Assembly (NCBI GenBank): GCA_002104905.1
Contig: MCFE01000128.1
Span: 96,169 to 160,168 of the forward strand
Source of the DNA: Basidiobolus meristosporus CBS 931.73
Lineage: Eukaryota; Basidiobolomycota; Basidiobolomycetes; Basidiobolales; Basidiobolaceae
DNA length: 64,000 nt
Reading direction: 5' to 3'
Numbering within the stretch: the stretch's first letter is position 1; each line of letters begins with the position of its first letter. The notes under the pieces are model-generated. The model ran no database searches. It was not told where the DNA came from and was given only the letters and a program-made list of their open reading frames with translations. This document shows, piece by piece, positions 11,060-21,529 of this stretch. The position numbers were made by a program, and so were the translations under genes.

Positions 11060-13500
11060 TCTACAGCAGCATCCTGCTGTACTTATTACCTTGTGCAAAT
11101 TGAGTCAGGAGAGTTTGTGACACCTTTGGGCTCACCCCAGTCTACTGAATATAGCACACAGAGTTATAGATCTGACAAAGCAGGCTCACTGATAGATTGC
11201 AAGCCTATCTTCCCTGACAATAGTATTCTGCATGAGCCCTGCAAAATCCTGTTATGCAATGAGACAACCCCCATGGAAAAAAATGCCAAGGATACTTTAC
11301 AGAATCAAGTTGGCCCAGTAATTGACTTACTGGTGCATGATGTGATGTTGTGGCTAGAGAATTGGTGTGTTCTCACTGATATCAGTATTGGGGGCTTTGG
11401 GGATTCACTACTACTTGCCAAAATCATCCTGGGATGCAACCTACCATGTATATAGTGTAAATGGAAAACCATCATGCAGCTGGCTACATATGACCTAGAG
11501 ACCATCCTGATACCAGCATTTGCTAACAGTAGCTTGGCATTCACATCCAAAAATGCCTCCATTTCAAGGTGTCCAACTAGTCAGAAATCCATCACCATTG
11601 AGGGAAAATATTGTTCACACTCCAGATATATTCTGGTAATGCCCCATATAAAGAAGCTCATGCAGTCCAACAAACATTGTGAAGCTATGAAGTACTGCAC
11701 TCAGTATCAATCAAGCCCAAGCATATCAGATACACTTGATGGCAAACATTAAAAACAGCCAAGAAGCAAGGGCTACTTTGAAGGTATGTATTACCATGCC
11801 TTTCCCTTGGCACTTGATGGATTCTCATTGAGCAAGTTTTCCACCAGCAAATTTTGCTAGCCACTTATTCTCATCAATCTGAATCTGCTGCCTATCTTAC
11901 AGTATTAAAGCAGAAATCTGATGGTAAGCTCACTGGTATCTGGGCCTAAATCACCACCCAACCTGGATTGCTACCTGTATCCATTGCTGGATGAGTCTTG
12001 TATGCTTTCCAGCATGATAACAGTAAATTTCCATCATGTAAACATGCTTATTATTATTGGCATGGGAGATACCCCAGCCATTAGCAAGATAGCCAGCTTT
12101 TCTGGGCACAATGGAGATTATTGCTATCCAGTGTATATGATCCAGGGGACTTACTCCATAACTCACACACATTTTTATCACCCAAACACCAGCACTAAGA
12201 ACATCATCTTTCCATGGGGAGAATATACAGAAGTCAGCATGCAATTGCAGCAAAGTTGGAAAGCTATAAGCCATTGGCCAAAGTATAGAATTAATTGGAA
12301 ACTGAAGATAATTAAACACAAGGGTACCTGTGGGAGCAAAAGCTTTCCACTGGGAGCAATGCAATTGCTTTTCAATAATACCCCTATACAAATGACCAGT
12401 TTTACATGGGGCATTTTGAGCTAAATGAGCCTGTTGAGAAATTGCAGAAATTTGAAAGAATTGGCAAGATATTACAGAGTATCTGCTACCCAAAGTACTT
12501 CTCACAGGCCCCAATCAACATGCATACACATATGCAACAATTCAGGTGCAAGGTCTCAATGAACTGGATATGTATTTATTCAAGTGGCCTTTGGAAGCCA
12601 TTTCTACTATGAATTCATTTGAAGCATTGGGAGTCATATGTGGACATGGTAGGGATATTTGTCCAGAGGCAGATCACCAATGCCAGCTTGATGCTTCATC
12701 AGCTTTTGTACAGAGAGTTTGTGACAGGATTTGAGTGGCTATACTACAAACATAAAGCTGAACATTTAGATCTCTGCCACTACTGTGTCCATTTGCTACT
12801 CCATCTTGCTTGGTTTGTTAAGAATATTGGACCTTGCTTCATGTTTTGGTAGTTTCCTATAGAGCAGATGTGTGGGGAGATAGCAATACAAGCAAAGTTG
12901 CAGGTACTACCTTATCCCAATCTCATCAAGTATATTTCCTTCAAGCCCATCATGGATGTGATGAGCTGGCACATGGTGGACAGCCAGAAAGAGTTGGAAA
13001 ACACTGAGGACAAATGTGCACATGGAGACACCTATGCCTATGGCATTAAGAAGCTAAGCAGCCCCATGCATGCGTAAGCTGTTAAGTAATGCAATGTTAG
13101 GTTGAGTGCAACAAGCAATTATCTATACCAAAGTATGCTGGAATTCTCTTAGTCACAAGCCAATTTCTACACCATTCAATACTGTATTTGCACAAACAAG
13201 AGCCAGAACACATCTATAAGGAGGACTAGAATCCTGTTGGGAGAAGGAATATATTGGCTAAATACCAAAAAGTTCTTTGCAGATATTCAAGAGGTATTCA
13301 TGGCAAAAGTAGTGGCAACCAAGCATATGCTTGCAAGATGTATATGTTACTAGCAATACAAGGTATATGGCTACTTTGCAAGCTTTGCACTAAAAAGCCG
13401 TAAAGTAGAGGTGATAGATGTATGTCAATTGAGGCAGGTGTTTACATTGGTAGAGGTTAGTAAGCAGGAGGCCATAGTATTTCTTGATCCAAACTATATG
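11060..13500 (+). pseudogene. Tnp2-type (CACTA/Plavaka-like) DNA transposase relic
   Basis: Decayed transposase read on the plus strand through several frames. Segments in order: 11093-11455 ('GFGDSLLLAKIILG'), 11474-11752 with a zinc-like 'RCPTSQKS' and 'YILVMPHIKKLM' ending in 'DTLDGKH', a stretch near 11770-11900 with 'LALDGF', 11921-12180 with 'VSGPKSPPNLDCYLYPLL' and 'GDTPAISKIASFSGHNG', then weaker pieces to about 13500. This order (CxxC segment, DG-Y, DGF, GPK-P-D-LYPL, GD-PA-K--GHN) is that of fungal Tnp2/Plavaka transposases, a branch of the CACTA superfamily. Every segment carries stops or frameshifts. I found no terminal inverted repeats. A second partial copy lies inverted at 15930-17110. 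Confidence 0.65.
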
Positions 13501-13990
13501 TGGAATACCCAAGGTAGTAGTGGGTAAGCAAATAAATAGGGGTGATTCTACAGTGGAATATATGAATTGTGCAAGGGGAGGTAGAAGAAGGAAATACCAT
13601 ATGGTAAATTAGTATGGTTGCATTATACACAACTAGCTGTAGGCTGCCATACTGGCACAATAATGCCATCAGAGCCTTGCAAAGAGGCTTTCAAAACATT
13701 GTCAAGTTTTTTGCCATATTAGGCAATAGGATGTACCAGCCAGTTAGATCTACTCAAATAGTTGTTAAGCACACTAAGACCATAAAAGTTCCATGCTACC
13801 CTTGGCAAAACACCATACAAACACTGTTAAATTTTGTCAACTCTATTTAGCCGTAAAATTAGCAAAATACTATTGTGATCCTGTCACAGGATTGTGTAGA
13901 TGGTCATCAATTCCAAGCTGCTGGTATTATAGTGGTCTCCTGACAGGATCTTGATGGCTGATCTGGATTAGAACCACCCATGGGACCAAA
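13500..13990. other. Spacer between Tnp2 relic and unit R copy 3
   Basis: A frame at 13614-13850 is open but resembles nothing I know. Bases 13905-13977 ('ttccaagctgctgg' to 'gatctggatt') recur diverged at 21005-21080, so this piece belongs to a repeated element, probably the margin of unit R. Confidence 0.4.
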
Positions 13991-15930
13991 TTATTTCTTG
14001 TAGGGGAAAGCAGTATATTTGCTCCAAAGAAGGAACTCAAGTAGCTCAATGTCACAGCCAACAGTTGGGCCATTTCCTAATGGAACAGCAGAGGAACACC
14101 ATACAGTCTTTGAAGCACAACAACAGTGCCCAAAAATAAAGCCCACAGAAAAACCTATCAGAGCATGAGAGGGAGAAGCTGTAGTATTTCTACCAAGGCC
14201 CAAAAATCAAAAGACATTGAAGATCTATGAAGCCATAGTGTGCAATGATCAAGTGTGGGTTAATATCCAAGTGGTCATAAAAAGTCTAATATGCCACCAC
14301 CATAAGGCCAGCATATCATAGGACCATTAGGAATTCAAAGCAAAGCAGAATGTGCTTGACTTGCTCCATGGGCATTATCCTGGATTCAGACAAGTAAACA
14401 GATTTTGGGCCAGCATTGGTATGCTGGGAAGGTATCTCAAGAATGGTAGAAACTGTCAAAGGTAAAAGAACAAGCGTGCAATGGCTAAAACCAGTGGCTT
14501 CCTCAAGAGTCCATCACAAGCAGAGCCAAATGCTCCAAACAAGCATCAAAGAGACATCAGGTAACTGGAAGAATGCCAATAAAGGGCAGGCAGACACATA
14601 TGCACCAGCACAATATTTATCAAGGAGAAAGTGTAGATCCACTCAAGAAGCACTTAGTCAAAGTAGTAGTGAAGGGCCTGGAAGAAATGGAAACCAGAAG
14701 CTACCTCAGGAGCCTGCCACAGCTTGGGCTGAGAGCTCAAAACAAGTGGGAAAGTTGTACCAGGTTGCCTGTACAGTCCCAGCAAGGGACAATCAGGCCA
14801 AAACAGATGCATCCAAGCATCATTTATCAAGGAAAAAGCATAGTTCCACTCATGAAACACTGAAGCAAATTAGCTGTGAAAGACCTTGCAGTGATGAAGG
14901 AAAAGGTGAAGGGATAAGGGCTACCTATGCCAGAGGCAAGGAAATATGAGAAAAAGCTGCAGTTTTCTACAATTGATACTGTAAGCCCAGAACAGACTAA
15001 ATTCCATCATAGCCAAGAAGAATTATCAACAAGAAAACATCTGCTTTCACAAGAGATGGAAGCATGGCCAGCTGAGCTATACTCCAGTGTGGTAGATGAG
15101 CTTGCAGAGAAAGGCAACTTGTCTACCACTCTCTCCATGTCATCCATTGTAGACAGAGTGGTAATCCCACCAACAGACAAAGCAACAATGTTAAGAACTC
15201 AAAGGACTACCACAATGCTAATAGTGGAATTTTGGAACATTAATAAGCACATCAAGAGGTTGCAGCACTTCTTCAAGAGCAGTGCTCCAGGAAATGCACT
15301 TCAATATTGCAAGGATTTACTGCAAAGACTGGCAGATGAGGTGCTTAACCTTCCAGTAATGGCTAATAGCCAGGACATATGGGAACCACTGAATGAACAG
15401 TGGCATAAAGCCATAGGGTTCCTGTCAAAGTCATGGAAACCGAGTATTACAGCAGTAATACTTATTGGGTGGTGGGTTTTCATGGAGTTACTTGTTGAGT
15501 ATGAGGTTGGACTTAATGTTAGCATAGGGTATAGGGACTTGTATAGATCAATACAACTTGCAATTGGGATACAACTTAAGTTTCAAAGGAAATAAATTGA
15601 TGTGTATGTGTGAAAAGTCAGAGAAATGGTTGAGTCATGAAGTAAGGAGTGTGAAAAGGAGGTAATAGCCAATCAATGTACGCAAACATAGGAGGTGATA
15701 GAGTGTTTGTGATCAGTAAGTGAGAGAATTTTCAGAGAACCAATCAAAAGCCACTTATGTATTGTTGTAATGAAAGATTTAACTAAGTTATTTGTGAAAT
15801 CTGGGGTGCATTTATTTTTTGACAGACTTTGCACAGTTTCTCAACCGGTTCAATACTGCTTAGTTGAGGGACTTTAGTTTTGTGACGGCCTTTTGATAGA
15901 ATCATTACAATAATTTTTCAGATGGTGTGT
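13990..15930 (+). pseudogene. Unit R copy 3: most complete copy of the unknown ORF
   Basis: Most legible copy, sense on the plus strand. N-terminal part near 14060-14410 (frames with 'EEHHTVFEAQQQCP' and 'KNQKTLKIYEAI'), central repeat region in one open frame at 14416-14949 (177 codons, 'SRRKCRSTQEALSQSSSEG'), and C-terminal part in another open frame at 14927-15595 (222 codons, ending 'YRDLYRSIQLAI'). The two frames overlap, so one frameshift separates them. The C-terminal part has Trp-rich helices ('DIWEPLNEQWHK', 'LIGWWVFMELL') and looks like a folded domain. The 3' flank to about 15930 is shared with the other copies. No similarity to a transposase, reverse transcriptase or helicase that I can recognise. 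Confidence 0.65.
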
Positions 15931-17110
15931 TATGGAGTAAGTCCCCTGGATCTCATGCATTAGACAGCAATAACATTCAATGTGCCCAGAAAAGCTAGCT
16001 CTATTGCTGATGGCAGGGGTATCTCCAATATTGATAATGTTGTAAGAGTCTTGGAGATAATGGAAGTGATTGGGAGAACAAGTAGATTATGTGGTTTTCA
16101 CTTAATGATTTATTGAATGCAAAAGTAATATTTATACTTTTACCTGATCTTGGCATTACAAACACATAGAATAGGTTAAGGAAGGTCCCAAGAACATGTG
16201 TGCAAAGTTTGGGGCTGTTTGGACAACTTTGAGAATTTTCATGTTCTGGGTACCTGGTACTTTGGTGAAAATATTCTAAGTAAATCCCAACAAGGAATTT
16301 GGTCAGTATTCTCTAGGAGTTGAAGGTAATGATCTAAGTGACTAAGTTAGGTGAATATTTAGGTGGAAATACAAATTTTTACAACAGATAATATTAAGTG
16401 CTTTGATATGATGGCCATTTTGTAGTAGCATAGTAATAGTATGTGTTAGTTATGGGCTAAGTTCCATGGATATCACACATTAGAAAGTAATACCATTCAA
16501 TGCAACCTGTAAAGCTGGCTATATTGCTGATGGCTAGGGTATCTCAAATATGGTATAATATGTGCTTTGATATGATGACCATTTAGTAGTATTCTGCTGG
16601 AAGGCATACAAAACACATCCAGCAATGGATGCAGGTAGCTTTCCAGGTGGGGCAGTGATTTAGGACCAGGTACCAGTGGGACTACCATCAGATTTCTGCA
16701 CTGATACTGTAAGATAGGCAGCAGATTCAGGTTGATGAGAATCATTGGCCAGCAGGAATGTCTGATTGAGTACTTATTTAATGGGAATCCATCAAGTGCT
16801 ACAGCAAAGGCATGGTCATACATACCTTCAAAGTAGCGCTTGGTTCTTAGTTGTTTGTAATGTTTGCCATTGAATATATCTGAATTCTGCTTAACTGATA
16901 CTGAGTGTGGTACTTTATAGCCTTACAATATTTATTGGACTGCACAAGCTTGTTTAAATGGGCTACTACTGCCATCTATCTGGAGTATGAACAGTTTTTC
17001 CCTCCTATAGTGGTGGAGTCCTGACAAGTTGGACATCTTGTATTGGAGAGATTTTCTGATGTGAGTGCTATGCAACTGTTAGCACATGCTGGTATCAGGA
17101 TAGTCTCTGG
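15930..17110 (-). pseudogene. Second Tnp2-type transposase fragment, inverted
   Basis: Minus-strand relic matching the middle of the Tnp2 copy at 11.5-12.1 kb. The frame 16497-16823 contains 'VALDGFPLNKYSIRHSCWPM', 'CRNLMVVPLVPGPKSLP' and 'SYLHPLLD', aligning with the region near 11780-12000. The segment is internally duplicated (about 15940-16035 with 16390-16430, and again 16440-16600) and split by a solo copia-A LTR at 16038-16386. The right end is cut by the copia-A element starting at 17111. Confidence 0.65.
16038..16386 (-). repeat. Solo LTR of copia family A with 5-bp target duplication
   Basis: A 349-base copy of the copia-A LTR, TGTTGTAA...TTACAACA in plus-strand reading. The direct repeat GATAA at 16033-16037 and 16387-16391 is a perfect target-site duplication, so the element inserted whole and then lost its interior by LTR-LTR recombination. 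The target was the Tnp2 transposase relic. Confidence 0.92.
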
Positions 17111-17457
17111 TGTTTTAGAAATTTGTAATTGCACCTAAATACTCACGCAACTTAGTCACTTAGATCATTACCTTCAAATCCTAGGGAATACTGACCAAAA
17201 TCCTTGTTGGGACTTACTTAGAAGATTTTCACCAAAATATCAGATACTCAGAACATGAAAGTTCTCAAAGTTATTCAAACAGCCCCAATCTTTGCCCACA
17301 AGTACTTGGGAGCTTTCTAAGTCTATTCTATGTGTTTTTATGCCAAGACCTTGTAAAAGTAAAAATACTACTTTATGTTCAATAAATAATTAAGTGAAAA
17401 CCACATGATCTACTTGTTCTCCCAATCACTTCCAATATCTCCAAGACTCTTACAACA
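17111..17457 (+). repeat. 5' LTR, copia family A
   Basis: 347 bases. Begins TGTTTTAGAAATTTG (consensus TGTTGTAAAAATTTG) and ends CTTACAACA. Aligns end to end with the LTRs at 18816, 21184, 26605 and 58290. Confidence 0.88.
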
Positions 17458-18815
17458 GGCTATGAGCCCCAAGATGTTACTCCTTGTCATGTCTACAACT
17501 GCTATTACTGGAATTTTTCCCTCTACTGAAAAGTTGTATGGATTCAACTACCAAGTGTGAATGGTGAACATGAAGATGCTGCTACAAGATAGAGGCCTTT
17601 GGGATATAGTCATGGGAGAAGAATGCCCTCTTAAAAACATGGGAGAGGAATTCTTAAAGTAGCAGAAGAAAGAACAAAGTGCCTCTAACTGCATTTGCCT
17701 TATTGTCAGTCAAATTGCTAAATCAATGCTCAAGTGCAAAACAGCAAAGAATGCCTGGAAAGCATTAGAAGACACCTACTAGTCATGTTGGCTGCCCAGA
17801 AAATGTATCTTAGACTAAACATCTTTACTACAAAGATGCTGCCTGGAGAAGAAATGCAAATTTGATCAACAGAATTACTCTGCTGGTAGAAGTGATCAAA
17901 TCTGTGGGGGTACCAACTACTGATGAGGATACAGTAGTGATCTTCTAGAATAGCCTGAAAGATGATTCTCAGGGCCTTGTATAGGCCCTAGAGTCCAGAA
18001 CTGAAGATTTGACCTTAAATTACATATATGGAAGGCTCCTGGATCAAGAATTACAAAAATTAAGTGCCAATAAGAAGGAAGAAGAAAATGCTTTGATAAG
18101 CAATGATACCAACAAAGAAGATACCCAAGACCTTTTAAGGCAATAGCAACCAGATTTGCAACTACTGCAAAAGGAAGGGACACACATCTGGCCAGTGCTT
18201 TAAAAAGAAAGATAGTCTGCATAAAAAGTCAGAATATGGAAACGTTACAACAACTTAAGATTGACTATTCCTATCTGCACTAAATATGGTCACAAATAAG
18301 TATTCTTGGACGTGGTATATGGACTGTGGAGCATCTCAACACTTTACACACCAAAAAGAACTTTTTACCCAATATCAAGAAATTCCCATTAAGAAGGTTT
18401 TCATGGGTGATGATAGAACACTTGATGCAGTGGGAGAAGGACCTATCCAAGTCAACCTAAGAAGCAGTGAAGGAAGCCATAAACTGACCTTTGAAGAAGA
18501 ACTCTATGTACCAGAAATAGCCAAAAACCTACTATCTGTCAGCAAGGTCACTGCAGAAGGACTCAGTTTCAGCTTTGACAATTCTGGATGCAGGATCACT
18601 GATCAAAATGGTACTCACATTGCTCTGGGTAAGCACATAGATATTAGACATTATTTCATATGTGAAGCTATAGAGAATAACTTTGTTAGCTTAGTTTACT
18701 GTCCTACAGATAAAATGATTGCAGACATATTTACCAAACCATTAGCTAAAGACAAGTTTGAATATCTCAGGTCAAAATTAGGGCTAGTCAGTATGAACAT
18801 TTAGCTGAGTGGGAG

Positions 18816-19164
18816 TGTTGTAAAAATTTGTATTTCCACCTAAATATTTACCTAACTTAGTCACTTAGATCATTACCTTCATATCCTAGAAAATACTGGC
18901 CAAACTCCTTGTTGGCATTTGCTTAGAATATTTTCACCAAAATACCTGGTACCCAGAACATGAAAATTCTCAAAGTTGTCCAAACAGGCCCACACTTTGC
19001 ACACATGTTCTTGGGACCTTCCTTAACCTATTCTACATGTTTTTAATGCCAAGACCAGGTAAAAGTATAAGTACTACTTTTACATTCAATAAATCATTAA
19101 GTGAAAACCACATAATCTACTTGTTCTCCCAATCACTTCCAATATCTCCAAGACTCTTACAACA
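18816..19164 (+). repeat. 3' LTR, copia family A
   Basis: 349 bases, TGTTGTAAAA to TTACAACA, directly after the polypurine tract 'gagtgggag'. Confidence 0.9.
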
Positions 19165-20960
19165 AGAAACACCTCCCACAGCATGGGAGGGAAAGACTGT
19201 GATCTTTATACCCAAGCCTATAAATCTCAAGACATTGAAGTTCTATGAAGCTATTTAGTGCAATGATGAAGAGTGGGCTAATATTCAAGAAGCTCTAAGA
19301 AGTCAAGCATGGCATCACCTCAAGGCTGTCATACTATGGGACTGTCAGGAACTCAAGGCCAAGCAGAATATGCTTGACCTGCTCCATGAGCATTATCCTG
19401 AGCTCAAGCAAGCAAATGGATTTTGGGGCAGTATTGGTATTCTAAGAAAGTATCTGAGGAATATCAGAAACTACCAAAGGTAGAAGAACAAGGGTGCCAC
19501 AGCCAAAAACCAGCAGCTTCCTCAAGAACTCATCATAAGCAGGGCTGAAAACTTTAAACATGCAGCAAAGAAATGTCAGGTAGCCAGAAGAGTGCCAGAA
19601 TGGGACAAGCAGGCAGAAACAGATGCATCAATGCAGCATTCATCAAGGAGAAAATGTAGTTCAATACAAGAAGCACTCAGTCACAGTAGTAGTGAAGGAC
19701 TTGACAGTGCTAAAAAATCATAGCTTTCTCAGGGACCTGTCACAAGCAGGGCTAAAAGTTCCAAACAAGCAGCAAAGAAATCTCAAGTGGCCAGGGGAGT
19801 GCCAGCAAGGGACAAGCGGGCAAAACAGATACACCAGTGCATCATCCATCAAGGAGACAACAAAGTACAATACAAGATGCATGCAGTCAAAGTAGTAGTG
19901 AAAGACTTGGCAGTGATATAGTAAAGGCAAAGTAAAAAAAGTCTACCCAAGCCAGTGACAGGGAAGCATGAGAAAAAACCTGCAGTTCTCACCAATTAAT
20001 GTTGCCAGTCCAGAACAGGCTGAATCCCATAATAACCAAAAAGAATTACCAATACAAAAGCAGCTGTTCTTTCAAGAGTTGGAAGTATAGCCTATTAAGA
20101 CGCACTCCAGAGAGGTAGAGGAGTTTGCCAAGAAAGCAACTTGTCTACCACTCCCTCCATGTCATCCATTGTAGACAGAGTGGAGATCCCACTGACATAC
20201 AATGCAACAAGGTCAAGAACTCAATGGGCTATCACAATGCCAGCTGTGGAATCTGGAACATTATAAGGCACACCAAGATGTTGCAGTACTTCTTTAAGAG
20301 AAGTGCTCAAGCAAACACACTTAAATACTGCAAGGATCTATTGCAAAGGCTGGCAGAACAGGTGCTAGACCTTGCAGTGCTGGCTGAAGATCAGGACATA
20401 TGGGAACCAGTGAATGAACAGTGGCATAAAGTCACGGGGGTCCTGCCAAGGTCATGGACAAAGGGTGTTACAGCAGAAACATTTATTGAGTGGTGGATCT
20501 TAATGAAATCACTTTTTGAGTGTGGGGTTGGGCTTAATGCAAGTGTACAGTATAGGGACTTGTATAGGTCAATATAATTGGAAATTGAGGTATAACTGAA
20601 GCTTCAACAAAATAATTCAATTTGTACACATGAAAAGTAAGAGAATCAGTGAGTCAGGAAGTAAGGGGTGCAAAAATGAGGCAATAGCCAACCAATGGAC
20701 ACAAAGGTAAGAGGTGATTGAGTCTCTGGGATCAGAAACTGAGAAAATTAGTAGAGAATCAATTAAAAGCCACTTTTACATTGTTGTGATGAAATGTTTT
20801 GACCAAGTTTTTTGTGAAATCAGGAATGCAATTATTTTTCAACAGTCTTTGCATGGTGTCCTGATGGGACCAATACCTGTTAGTCACAGGATTTTAGTTT
20901 GTGATGGTCTTTTGATGGAATCACCACAATTATTTTTCATAGTGTATATTTGGCAGCCAA
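19165..20960 (+). pseudogene. Unit R copy 4: decayed ORF of unknown family
   Basis: Plus-strand copy with all three parts: N-terminal 'INLKTLKFYEAI' (to 19258) followed by 'LHEHYPELKQANGFWGSIG' near 19380-19440; the Ser/Lys/Gln-rich repeats (19500-19900, 'SSRRKCSSIQEALSHSSSEG'); and the C-terminal domain in an open frame 20125-20577 ('AEDQDIWEPVNEQWHKVTG', ending 'RDLYRSI'). The 3' flank 20580-20960 aligns with the other copies. In-frame stops interrupt the first two parts. Confidence 0.62.
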
Positions 20961-21082
20961 CACTTCAAAACTTTGCAACAGTCCTGCCATATCAGTGTGA
21001 GGAGGGTCAAGAATCCCAAGCTGCTGGATTACTACAGTCTTGTTGCAGGACTCTGACAGTTGATCTGGATTGGAATCACCTT

Positions 21083-21183
21083 CAAGATAAAATTCTTTTT
21101 CATAGGGCTGCAGATAAATCTTCAAGACAAGATACAGAGCAACCCTTGTAGCCAAAGGATATAGTCAAACAAAAAGGCCAAAC
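21083..21183 (+). pseudogene. Older copia relic, left part: start of reverse transcriptase
   Basis: Plus-strand sequence encoding the start of a copia reverse transcriptase ('ATLVAKGYSQTKG'-like, with frame breaks). It stops at the TSD of the young copia-A element, and its continuation ('NHNRTFAPVAKLDSI') is found immediately beyond the other TSD at 26959. This older copy was therefore the insertion target. Confidence 0.75.
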
Positions 21184-21515
21184 TGTTGTAAGAGTCTTGG
21201 AGATATTGGAAGTGATTGGGAGAACTAGTAGATTATGTGGTTTTCACTTAATGATTTATTGAATGTAAAAGTAGTATTTATACTTCTACCTGATCTTGGC
21301 ATTACAAACACGTAGAATAGGCTAAGGAAGGTCCCAAGAACATGTGTGCAAAGTTTGGGGCTGTCTGGACAACTTTGAGAATTTTCATGTTTTGGGTAAA
21401 TATTCTAAGTAAATCCCAACAAGGAATTTGGTCAGTATTCTCTAGGATTTGAGGGTAATGATCTAAGTGACTAAGTTAGGTGAGTATTTAGGTGGAATTG
21501 TGAATTTTTACAACA
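21184..21515 (-). repeat. 3' LTR of the copia-A element
   Basis: 332 bases, TGTTGTAA...TTACAACA. It differs from the partner LTR mainly by a 17-base deletion near 21391 (loss of the 'gtacctggtattttgg' block). The adjoining 'ctcccactc' at 21516 is the complement of the polypurine tract. Confidence 0.92.
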
Positions 21516-21529
21516 CTCCCACTCAGCTA

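Larger units (their letters stand above)
17111..19164 (+). mobile_element. Copia-A element with both LTRs and a large internal deletion
   Basis: Plus-strand copy of copia family A. Order: 5' LTR (17111-17457), a primer-binding site variant (GGCTATGAGCCCC from 17458), gag in broken frames (17460-18280), protease with 'MDCGASQHFTHQKEL' (18286-18600), then a sudden join at about 18628 from 'NGTHIALG' to the last part of RNase H ('KHIDIRHYFICEAIENN' to 'MNI', ending 18804), a polypurine tract (gagtgggag) and the 3' LTR (18816-19164). Integrase, reverse transcriptase and most of RNase H are missing, yet 18286-18804 remains open across the join. The protease active site reads D-C-G instead of the usual D-S-G. 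The flanks differ (Tnp2 relic on the left, unit R on the right) and no target duplication is visible, so this copy probably arose or was rearranged by ectopic recombination. Confidence 0.85.

Noticed and set aside
13614-13850. 78-codon plus-strand frame as a gene
   Set aside because: Lies in decayed transposon territory, with no similarity and no start or promoter signals.
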